Assembly: GCA_002432865.1 (NCBI GenBank)
Contig: DJGX01000001.1
Span: 72,914 to 136,913 of the forward strand
DNA: 64,000 bases
Source: Cloacimonetes bacterium UBA5835
GTDB taxonomy: Bacteria; Cloacimonadota; Cloacimonadia; Cloacimonadales; Cloacimonadaceae
Reading direction: 5' to 3'
The position numbers were made by a program, and so were the translations under genes. Under the pieces are notes generated by a model. It did not search any database. It worked only from the letters and a program-made list of their open reading frames with translations, and was not told the origin of the DNA. Below are positions 56,225 through 64,000 of this stretch, piece after piece (position 1 is the first letter of the stretch; the number at the start of each line of letters is the position of its first letter).

Positions 56225-56253
56225 TTGGTTTCGGCTTCAATCTTGCATATAAT
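56225..56253 (+). promoter_or_regulatory. Candidate promoter of the C25 peptidase genes
   Basis: TTGGTT (56225-56230) and a perfect TATAAT (56248-56253) are 17 bases apart, about 50 bases upstream of the first C25 gene. A long T-run precedes it. Confidence 0.45.
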
Positions 56254-56304
56254 ATATAGGTAATAATAAATGATTTAATTAGCTAAGAAAAATAGGGAGA
56301 AACA

Positions 56305-59300
56305 ATGAAAAAAATTTCATTTATGCTCATACTTGTTTTTGCTGCTGCGCTCTTAATGGCAGTAAGCGGAACTATCAAAGTCAATGATAATCCAGCCAAA
56401 GTGCAATTGCTGGAAAACAACAAGAATGGACTTTCTGTCCATTATGCTCTGGACGAAATTCAATTCAGAGACATTAATACTAAAGAAGGCATATTTACAG
56501 AGCTTATTTCTACTAATTATACTTCTACAAATACAACAGGTTTACCTGCCTTACCTTTAATGCGGCAACTTATCAGTGTTCCTTTAGGAGCTGAAGTTAG
56601 TGCTTATTTTACAACTATTAACTCTAAGACCATAAATCTTACCGAACAAGGAATTAACTATCCTCTGATGCCCCGTCAGGAATCTGTTTCCAAATCTGCT
56701 GATATAGAACAACTTCCATTTATTGTAAATCGTGATTTTTACAATTCCAATACTTGGACGGATAACCCTTCTATTAGTGTAACCGAGCTAGGAATTATGC
56801 GTGGAACAAGAATTTTTGCTGTTGATTTTGTACCTGTAAAATACAATCCCACCTTAAAACAGATAGAAGTTATTTATAATGCAGAAGTTAAAGTAACTTT
56901 CAGCGGTGCTGATTATGCTGCTACATCAGAATTACGCGATAAAACATATTCTGCTGCTTTTGAAAATGTGTTTGCTAACACTCTTCTAAACTATTATGAA
57001 GAACCACGCTCTTCATTACTTCGCTATCCGATTGGATATGTTATCATTGTTCCTGATAATTTTATTAGTCCTATGCAACCTTTTATTGACTGGAAAAAGC
57101 AAGAAGGCTATAATGTAATTGTAGCTCCCACTTCTATTACTGGAACTTCTACAACTACAATTAAAACATATATGCAGAATTTATGGAATGCTGCTACAAC
57201 TGAAAATCCAGCTCCTTCATATCTTCTTATAGTAGGTGATATTGCTCAAGTTCCTACTAATAATGGAAGTACAAGTTCTCATCCAACTGATCTTCCGTAT
57301 GTTCGTTTACAGGGTAATGATTATTTACCTGAAATGTATTTTGGTAGATTTTCCGCTACTACTGTTGACGAAGTTACCAATCAAGTTAATAAGACTCTTA
57401 TGCATGAACAATATACTATGCCTAGCGATACCTATTTAAATGAAGTAGTTATGATTGCTGGTGTGGATAGTAATTGGTCACCAACTCATGCTAATGGCCA
57501 AATAAACTATGCTACTAATAACTATTTTAATACTGCTCATAATATTACCAGCCACACTTATCTTTATCCTGCATCTGGAAGTTCAGCATCAACAATCGTC
57601 CAGAATGTTTCCAATGGAATTGGTTATATAAATTACACTGCTCATGGAGATGTAACAAACTGGTCTAATCCAAGCTTTACAATTAGTAATGTAAATTCTT
57701 TGCAAAATACCAATAAATACTGTTTTACAGTTGGAAACTGCTGCCTAACCAATAAATTTGATACAGCCGTTTGTTTTGGAGAGGCGTGGTTAAGAGCAAA
57801 CAATAAAGGTGCAGTAGTTTATATTGGAGGCACCAATTATACTTATTGGGATGAAGATTATTATTGGGGTGTAGGTTATAAGCCACCTATCGTAGGAACT
57901 GGTTCTCCTTTTGTGGCAGGTCATACAGGTGCTTATGATGCTCTCTTTCATGATCATAATGAGCCTTTTGCTGACTGGGCTGGAAATGCAGGAAGCATGG
58001 TTTTTATGGGAAATATGGCCGTAGTTCAGTCCAATAGCACTCGTGCTAACTATTATTGGGAAATCTATGCTATTATGGGTGATCCTTCTATAACTCCCTA
58101 TCTTGGAATTCCTGCTCAAAATGCATATAATCCTCCTGTTCAAATGTTTTTGGGGCTTAACAGTATGGATATTCAGACAGATCCCTATAGCTATGTAGCT
58201 CTTTCAATGAATAATGAATTACACGGAGTAGGTTTAGCAGATGCTACAGGAAACCTTACTTTAAATTATGCTCCTTTTACTGAACCTGGAATGGCAAAAC
58301 TGGTAATTACGCGTTCCTTGCGTAAACCCTTAATTGCCGATATTGAAGTTATTCCCAATGAAGGACCTTATGTAACAGTAGGTACATTGGAATTAAATGA
58401 TGGTAATAATAATATAGCAGAAGCAGGTGATAACATCAATATCACTCTTCAATTCAATAATGTAGGTATTGAAGCAGCTACTAATCTAACTGCTACATTA
58501 ACCTGTGACAGTCAATGGATTATATTAAATAATGCAACTGTTCAGCTTCCTGATATTACTTCAGGAAACAGTATTACTCAAACCAATGCTTTTAATGTTA
58601 ATATTCTGCCTAATGTTCCTGATCAACATATTGCTGCTTTTACTATCACTGTTACAGATGGAACTGATACTTGGGAAACTCAGCGCAATTTAACTATTAA
58701 TGCTCCCAATGTTGTTTTTGGAAATTATACTCTATTTGATGGTGATGGAGATGGAATTTATGAACCAGGTGAAACAGTAACAGTTACTCTTTCCATATCC
58801 AATACGGGTCATATGAATGTAGATAGTGGGTCTTTAGCAATAGTGATGAATAATCCTTATGCAGCTTTAGATAATTATGGATTTATCATTCCCCCGCTTA
58901 CAGTTGGAAATGGAATACCAATTGTTTTCTACTTGTTTATCGATCAGAATTGTCCAGAAGGCGAAATGATCCCAATTGGATTTGCTATGAATGCAGGAAT
59001 TCAGATGTTAAATCATAGCATTATTATACCTGTTGGAATAGTAGGGGAGAGTTTTGAGAGCCAATCTTTTACTTCATACCCTTGGGTAAATGACAGTGCC
59101 AATCCTTGGACTATAGTAAGTGGTTCAACAAATGTTCACTTCGGAAATTATGCTGCAAAATCTGGAGCAATTGGTGATTACGGATCTACGTCTTTACAAG
59201 TGACTATTGATATACCTGAAGATGGTGACATCTCTTTTTGGCGAAAAGTGAGTAGCGAAGCCACATACGATTGTCTAAAATTCTATATTGACAATAATGA

Positions 59301-60099
59301 AACCGGTTCCTGGAGTGGAGAAGTTGGCTGGTCTGGAGTTAGTTTTCCTGTTACATCTGGCAACCATACTTTCAAATGGACCTATTCCAAAGATGTATCA
59401 CAAGTTGGAGGAAATGATTGTGCCTGGTTAGATGATATACTCTTCCCTGGAATAGGAGTATTAGAAACTGCCATATTCTATACCACAACCGAACAGATAG
59501 ATTTTAATGCTGTGTTACCTAATACAACAGTGAGCGCAGATTTTACCTTGCGTAATTTAGGTAATATTCCAATGCAAGGAATTATCTCAACTCCTGTAGA
59601 ATTCGAATTAAGCCAGAATGGCAATCCCTTATCTGATGATTATGCATATCAGATCGAAGCAGGTGAAACGCAATTCTTTACTATTAGTTATGTTGCCGGA
59701 AATACAGTTTCAACAATTCATACGAATTTGGTGATTACTACTAATGATCCTACACATTCTACAGTAGAAATTCCGGTGAATTTGACTCCTCTTGCTAATG
59801 CTGATAACAATGCTATTCCAATTGTTACTACTCTACAAAAAAACTATCCTAATCCTTTCAATCCAGAAACAACTATTCGTTATTCCCTTAGTGAGGCTGG
59901 CCCCATTAAACTTGATGTCTATAATATCAAAGGTCAATTAGTCCGCAAGCTTGTTAATGAACCTAAAGCAGCGGGAAATTATACAGTTGTCTGGAATGGA
60001 AAAGATGAACAGGGAATGAATGTTTCCAGTGGGATTTATTTTTACCGGATGCAAACCAAGAACTATTCATCTACTCAGAAGATGATGTTAATGAAATAA
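56305..60099 (+). CDS. Secreted C25 (gingipain-like) cysteine peptidase 1
   Basis: This 1264-aa protein has a signal peptide (MKKISFMLILVFAAALLMAVSG), a gingipain-type propeptide region (about 25-230) and a C25 catalytic domain (about 235-610). The catalytic dyad is likely H447 (NYTAHGD) and C480 (VGNCCLTNKF). Downstream are CARDB-like beta sandwiches (from about 690, with DGNNNIAEAGD and DGDGDGIYEPGE calcium-like loops), a MAM-like jelly roll (about 915-1055), an Ig-like Hydin/ASPM-type domain, and a FlgD-like sorting domain (NYPNPFNPETTIRYSL, YNIKGQLVRKL, SSGIYFYRM). It is probably a surface protease for protein feeding. Confidence 0.88.
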   Translation: MKKISFMLILVFAAALLMAVSGTIKVNDNPAKVQLLENNKNGLSVHYALDEIQFRDINTKEGIFTELISTNYTSTNTTGLPALPLMRQLISVPLGAEVSAYFTTINSKTINLTEQGINYPLMPRQESVSKSADIEQLPFIVNRDFYNSNTWTDNPSISVTELGIMRGTRIFAVDFVPVKYNPTLKQIEVIYNAEVKVTFSGADYAATSELRDKTYSAAFENVFANTLLNYYEEPRSSLLRYPIGYVIIVPDNFISPMQPFIDWKKQEGYNVIVAPTSITGTSTTTIKTYMQNLWNAATTENPAPSYLLIVGDIAQVPTNNGSTSSHPTDLPYVRLQGNDYLPEMYFGRFSATTVDEVTNQVNKTLMHEQYTMPSDTYLNEVVMIAGVDSNWSPTHANGQINYATNNYFNTAHNITSHTYLYPASGSSASTIVQNVSNGIGYINYTAHGDVTNWSNPSFTISNVNSLQNTNKYCFTVGNCCLTNKFDTAVCFGEAWLRANNKGAVVYIGGTNYTYWDEDYYWGVGYKPPIVGTGSPFVAGHTGAYDALFHDHNEPFADWAGNAGSMVFMGNMAVVQSNSTRANYYWEIYAIMGDPSITPYLGIPAQNAYNPPVQMFLGLNSMDIQTDPYSYVALSMNNELHGVGLADATGNLTLNYAPFTEPGMAKLVITRSLRKPLIADIEVIPNEGPYVTVGTLELNDGNNNIAEAGDNINITLQFNNVGIEAATNLTATLTCDSQWIILNNATVQLPDITSGNSITQTNAFNVNILPNVPDQHIAAFTITVTDGTDTWETQRNLTINAPNVVFGNYTLFDGDGDGIYEPGETVTVTLSISNTGHMNVDSGSLAIVMNNPYAALDNYGFIIPPLTVGNGIPIVFYLFIDQNCPEGEMIPIGFAMNAGIQMLNHSIIIPVGIVGESFESQSFTSYPWVNDSANPWTIVSGSTNVHFGNYAAKSGAIGDYGSTSLQVTIDIPEDGDISFWRKVSSEATYDCLKFYIDNNETGSWSGEVGWSGVSFPVTSGNHTFKWTYSKDVSQVGGNDCAWLDDILFPGIGVLETAIFYTTTEQIDFNAVLPNTTVSADFTLRNLGNIPMQGIISTPVEFELSQNGNPLSDDYAYQIEAGETQFFTISYVAGNTVSTIHTNLVITTNDPTHSTVEIPVNLTPLANADNNAIPIVTTLQKNYPNPFNPETTIRYSLSEAGPIKLDVYNIKGQLVRKLVNEPKAAGNYTVVWNGKDEQGMNVSSGIYFYRMQTKNYSSTQKMMLMK

Positions 60100-60111
60100 T
60101 TATTCGATGTG

Positions 60112-60139
60112 GCAGGCATCCTTATTTAGGGATGCCTGC
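60112..60139 (+). terminator. Hairpin between the two C25 genes, weak terminator
   Basis: GCAGGCATCC pairs with GGATGCCTGC around an eight-base loop. No T-run follows on the plus strand, so it may act as an mRNA-stabilising or attenuating hairpin rather than a full terminator. Confidence 0.5.
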
Positions 60140-60207
60140 TATAAAATAAAGGGAAATCAAATGCTACATAATTCTTTATATTTTGAAATCAAACAAGGAA
60201 GTAACCA

Positions 60208-63200
60208 ATGAAACGGATTTTATTATTCTTATGTCTAATACTCAGCTTTATAGCTATAAGTGCGGAACAAATTATCGTTAGTAATTATGCTAATGATATA
60301 CATTTAACGAACAGCAATCCTAATAATATGGAGCTGGAATTTACTTTAGGCAGTTTTTTTAGAGAAGCCGTTAATATAGATGGAGAACAGTGGTTTCATC
60401 TCTTTTTAAAGAAGGAAGGGATAACCTTAGATGAAGGTTTGCCACAACTTCCTGTTTTAGCAAGAAGCCTAATTATTCCACCTACAGCTGCAATGCATCT
60501 GAATATAACAAACAGTGAATATATAGAACTGGCTATGCCCATTGCCCCTTCCAAAGGGAATATAACTCGTAATATTGATCCTGCTACAGTTCCTTATAAA
60601 TTTGCTGATTTTTATCAGAGCGAGGAAAGTTATCCTGCTGAGATTGCTTATTTAACGGAACCGTTTATATTAAGAGATTACAGGGGAATTACAGTTCGTT
60701 TTCAACCCTTTGTATATTATCCTGCAACAGGTATTCTGAGGGTATATACAAAGCTGAATATTTCAGTTTATGCTCAGGGATCTGATTTAACCAATGCCTT
60801 AACAAGTCCAAAGTCCTCTTATAGTCGCTACTTTGAGAGCACCTATCAGAATATGTTTCTAAATTTCAGCACTGCTAAATATCCATCCTTAAATGAAGAA
60901 GGTAGAATTTTAGTTATTAAGCATAGTATGTTTGATACTGCAATTCAACCTTGGGTTGATTGGAAAAGACAGCTTGGCTTTACTGTAAATGTTGTAGATG
61001 TTACAGAAGCAGGTTCTTCAGCAACTGGGATTAAGAATTTCATTCAAGCACAATACGATCTGAATGACGGTTTAATGTTTGTTCAGCTCGTTGGTGATGG
61101 ACCTCAAATTCCTACTCTTACTTATTCTGGAGGTGGAAGTGATCCTTCCTATGCACTCTTAGCTGGAAATGATAACTATTATGATATCTTTGTGGGTCGT
61201 TTTTCTGCTCAAACAGCAGCTGAACTGGAAACACAGGTTAACCGCAGTATCTATTATGAAAGAGATATTGCCCCGGGAGCAACTTGGTTAGAAAAAGCAA
61301 TAGGAATAGCTTCTGCAGAAGGTGGTAGCGGTCAAGGAGATATGGGTGAAAGTGATATTGCTCATATGAATAATATTCGGACAGACCTTCTTAATTATGG
61401 TTACACTACTGTTGACCAAATTTACGATCCAGGAGCAACAGCAGCTCAAGTGACAACTTCTGTAAATCAGGGAAGAGGATTTATTAATTATGTTGGGCAT
61501 GGTGCCGATACTTATTGGGTAACTACAAATTTCAACAACAACAATGCTAACGCTCTTACTAATGATTATATGCTACCCTTTATTGTTTCAGTTGCTTGTG
61601 TGAATGGAAACTTTGTTAGCCAAACCTGTTTTGCAGAAGCATGGATGCGTTCTGTAAATGAAACAACAAATGCTCCTGCTGGAGCTATCGCTTTTTGGGG
61701 TTCTACAATTAATCAAAGTTGGGCTCCGCCTATGCGTGGTCAGGACGAAGTAACCGATCTCTTAGTTGGCAATTTAAAATATCGGGTGGGTGGTTTACTT
61801 TTTAATGGTGCACATAAAATGATTGAAGTATATGGTAGCCAAGGTCTTGGTGATGCCAGAACCTGGACCATTTTTGGAGATGCATCATTAATGATTCGGA
61901 CTAAAAATCCTCAAGTGATTACTGCTACTTACAATCCTGTCTTGTTTTTAGGAATGAGCAATTTTACGGTGCAGACCATACCTTTTGCCAGAATTACTTT
62001 AACAGGAAACGGAATTGTATACGGACAAGGTATTGCAGATGCTTCAGGTAACTGTGTGATAAACTTAGATGTTATACCAGATCAACCGATGGATTTAGCT
62101 CTCACTATTTACGCATTTGACTATCAGACTTATATTCAGACTATTCAAGTTTTACCAAGTACCGGACCTTATATAATGGTAACGGAAACCACTTTTAATG
62201 ATAATGATGATAATGTCTTTACTGCTGGTGAAACCATTTTAATGGGAATGGCTCTTTCCAATATTGGTAGTGAAATTGCTTCTAATGTAAGTGTAACTCT
62301 TTCTTCCACAGATCAATATATTACTATCATCAATCCGGTACTTAATATTGGAAACATTGCCAGTGGAGATGCAAGTAGCATAGAAGATTTTCAAATTCAG
62401 CTTGCTAATAACATTCCAGATGAACATCTTGTAGAATTGACGGTTACTATTGCTACTATTGATGGCGATGTTTTTGAATATAATCGTAGTTTTATAGTTT
62501 ATGCCCCGTTAATAACTTGGGGCGCATTACAAATTGACGACAGTACTGGAAATAATAATGGTAGAATAGATGCTGGAGAGAATGTAACCCTTACTTATAC
62601 TGTTACTAATTCTGGTCATTGTAATGCTAGTGATATTTCAACTGATATAGTAATAGATGGCGTACCATATCTTATAGCTCCAATAATTTCTACTATAGAT
62701 AATCTTGCTATCGGGATGTCAGCTCAGTTAATTTATAATATAACTTTCAGCTCTCAAATTCCGATGGGAACTCCAGTTCAGCTTACAGCAATGACAATGA
62801 TCGGGGATTATGTATTTGTAAATATCTACACAGTTATAGTTGGCATTGTTATGGAGAATTTTGATTATAATTTCAGTAATTTCCCCTGGGTTTTTGAAGG
62901 AGGAAATTGGACTATTGCTGGAGGTAGTTATAATGGCACTCCGGCAGCGAAATCCCCTACAATTAATCATAATTCTAGTAGCTCAATTAGTATTAACTTT
63001 GAATGTCCTCAGGCCAGCGAAATTTCTTTCTGGAAAAAAGTTTCTTCTGAACTGAACGGTGATTATTTGAAATTTTACATCAATGGAGTTTTAAAGTACC
63101 AATGGAGCGGAACTGACGATTCATGGAGTCAAGTTACCTTCCCGGTTAATCCTGGAACAAATGTTTTCAAATGGGAATATACAAAAAATGCAAGTATAAC

Positions 63201-63894
63201 TCAAGGTAGCGATTGTGCCTGGCTTGATGATATTATTTTCCCTTCTACAGGAGAAAACATTGGTACACCCATATTTGTTATTGATATCGAAAACATAGAT
63301 TTTGGACAAGTTACAGTTAATACTACAGCCTCACATGAATTCACTATTTGCAATTGTGGTACAGCATCTATGCTTGGCACTATTTCTACAGAAGAACCTT
63401 TCTCTTTAGGGATGCCTTCAATGCCTTCTCAATATTTGGAGTACATTATTCTTCCAGGAGAAGCATTTACTTTCAATGTTAATTTCCGTCCCACTGAAAA
63501 CATTGAATACAACGGCTCTTTAATTATTCATACAGACGACCCCAATGCCTTAATTAATAACATTCCCCTCTATGGAACAGGGAAACCGGTTGCCAATGAA
63601 GATCCTGTTATCAGTGTTGTAACTTCTTTACATGGTTGCTATCCGAATCCTTTCAATCCTAGCACAAGCATCAGTTTCAGTTTACATGAAAAAAGTAGAG
63701 TGGAGTTGGTAATTTATAATATCTTAGGGCAAAAAGTTAGAACCTTAGTAAATAAACCCTTAGAACCTGGTGAACATAAAGTTACCTGGAATGGAACAGA
63801 TAATTCAGGTAGACCTGTTGCCAGTGGTATTTATTTTTATAGGATGAAAGCTGGAAATTACTCTGAAACAAAGAAAATGATCCTTAAGAAATAA
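60208..63894 (+). CDS. Secreted C25 (gingipain-like) cysteine peptidase 2
   Basis: This 1228-aa paralogue has the same plan as the preceding gene: signal peptide (MKRILLFLCLILSFIAISA), propeptide, C25 domain with H431 (NYVGHGADT) and C464 (SVACVNGNF), CARDB-like domains (DNDDNVFTAGE and DDSTGNNNGRIDAGE loops), a MAM-like jelly roll (SFWKKVSSELNGDYLKFYI), an ASPM/Hydin-like Ig domain and the sorting-like C-terminus (CYPNPFNPSTSISFSL, YNILGQKVRTL, ASGIYFYRM). The catalytic blocks are closer to true gingipains than those of gene 1. The two lie 108 bp apart and may be one transcription unit with a hairpin between. Confidence 0.89.
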   Translation: MKRILLFLCLILSFIAISAEQIIVSNYANDIHLTNSNPNNMELEFTLGSFFREAVNIDGEQWFHLFLKKEGITLDEGLPQLPVLARSLIIPPTAAMHLNITNSEYIELAMPIAPSKGNITRNIDPATVPYKFADFYQSEESYPAEIAYLTEPFILRDYRGITVRFQPFVYYPATGILRVYTKLNISVYAQGSDLTNALTSPKSSYSRYFESTYQNMFLNFSTAKYPSLNEEGRILVIKHSMFDTAIQPWVDWKRQLGFTVNVVDVTEAGSSATGIKNFIQAQYDLNDGLMFVQLVGDGPQIPTLTYSGGGSDPSYALLAGNDNYYDIFVGRFSAQTAAELETQVNRSIYYERDIAPGATWLEKAIGIASAEGGSGQGDMGESDIAHMNNIRTDLLNYGYTTVDQIYDPGATAAQVTTSVNQGRGFINYVGHGADTYWVTTNFNNNNANALTNDYMLPFIVSVACVNGNFVSQTCFAEAWMRSVNETTNAPAGAIAFWGSTINQSWAPPMRGQDEVTDLLVGNLKYRVGGLLFNGAHKMIEVYGSQGLGDARTWTIFGDASLMIRTKNPQVITATYNPVLFLGMSNFTVQTIPFARITLTGNGIVYGQGIADASGNCVINLDVIPDQPMDLALTIYAFDYQTYIQTIQVLPSTGPYIMVTETTFNDNDDNVFTAGETILMGMALSNIGSEIASNVSVTLSSTDQYITIINPVLNIGNIASGDASSIEDFQIQLANNIPDEHLVELTVTIATIDGDVFEYNRSFIVYAPLITWGALQIDDSTGNNNGRIDAGENVTLTYTVTNSGHCNASDISTDIVIDGVPYLIAPIISTIDNLAIGMSAQLIYNITFSSQIPMGTPVQLTAMTMIGDYVFVNIYTVIVGIVMENFDYNFSNFPWVFEGGNWTIAGGSYNGTPAAKSPTINHNSSSSISINFECPQASEISFWKKVSSELNGDYLKFYINGVLKYQWSGTDDSWSQVTFPVNPGTNVFKWEYTKNASITQGSDCAWLDDIIFPSTGENIGTPIFVIDIENIDFGQVTVNTTASHEFTICNCGTASMLGTISTEEPFSLGMPSMPSQYLEYIILPGEAFTFNVNFRPTENIEYNGSLIIHTDDPNALINNIPLYGTGKPVANEDPVISVVTSLHGCYPNPFNPSTSISFSLHEKSRVELVIYNILGQKVRTLVNKPLEPGEHKVTWNGTDNSGRPVASGIYFYRMKAGNYSETKKMILKK

Positions 63895-63910
63895 GCTATA
63901 AACAAGTTAG

Positions 63911-63940
63911 AGCCGGAGGAGTATATTCCTCCGGCTTTTT
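63911..63940 (+). terminator. Rho-independent terminator of the C25 genes
   Basis: AGCCGGAGGA pairs perfectly with TCCTCCGGCT around a six-base loop, followed by TTTTG and TTTT. It lies 17 bases after the stop at 63894. Confidence 0.92.
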
Positions 63941-64000
63941 GTTTTGCTTATGTCGAATTGTAATTATGTAAATAAACGGTCTATTGAAAGAAATGTAGTT

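Noticed and set aside
1..64000. tRNA or rRNA genes
   Set aside because: I found no cloverleaf-like T-loop (GTTCRA) with matching acceptor stems in the gaps, and no rRNA-like stretch, by eye only.

Overview
The window is AT-rich, gene-dense bacterial chromosome with a Gram-negative-type envelope gene set: TolC proteins, an RND pump, MacAB, outer-membrane beta-barrels and lipoproteins. Very large secreted proteins end in a Bacteroidetes-like C-terminal sorting domain. My best guess is candidate phylum Cloacimonadota (WWE1, Candidatus Cloacimonas type). This rests on the mix of C25/M28 secreted peptidases, amino-acid metabolism genes, low GC and lineage-specific repeats; I could not run a search to confirm it. 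I see no rRNA, tRNA, CRISPR array, complete transposon or prophage.

Layout. 1-6.7 kb: a truncated methyltransferase, a patatin-like phospholipase, then an ABC exporter (ATPase plus a permease fused to a CPBP protease) overlapping glmS. 7.3-10.7 kb (minus): a small anchored protein, a secreted OB-fold protein and a secreted putative glycoside hydrolase. 10.9-21 kb (plus): uvrA overlapping a GH13 glycosidase, an asparagine synthetase with insertions overlapping a LEA14-like lipoprotein, and a barrel protein with calcium-binding loops. 21-26.3 kb (minus): a four-gene operon of two SGNH hydrolases, an MBOAT acyltransferase and manA, which looks like a surface-glycan O-acetylation unit.

26.7-30.8 kb holds a signalling cassette: a kinase with a periplasmic solute-binding sensor, a lone receiver, and a REC-PAS-kinase-REC hybrid whose last receiver has lost its phospho-Asp. 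30.9-32.6 kb is a secreted beta-propeller protein. 33-39.9 kb is a TetR-TolC-adaptor-RND operon ending with a DUF3332 lipoprotein and a small Nfu protein. The RND pump lacks both canonical TM4 aspartates. 40.3-46.2 kb carries a short-chain L-threonine dehydrogenase, a Gfo/Idh/MocA oxidoreductase, asnS, a PLP aminotransferase, a small exported protein and a prepilin peptidase with an apparent CTG start. 46.4-51 kb (minus) is a TolC-MacA-MacB operon. A 148-aa protein I cannot assign follows, flanked by repeats, then argF.

53.1-63.9 kb is a secreted proteolysis locus: an M28 peptidase divergent from two giant C25 (gingipain-like) peptidases. Five proteins in the window share the C-terminal sorting-like domain. 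Three dispersed intergenic repeat families (1.9/51.6 kb, 6.8/40.0 kb, 40.05/51.75 kb) are not explained by the genes.
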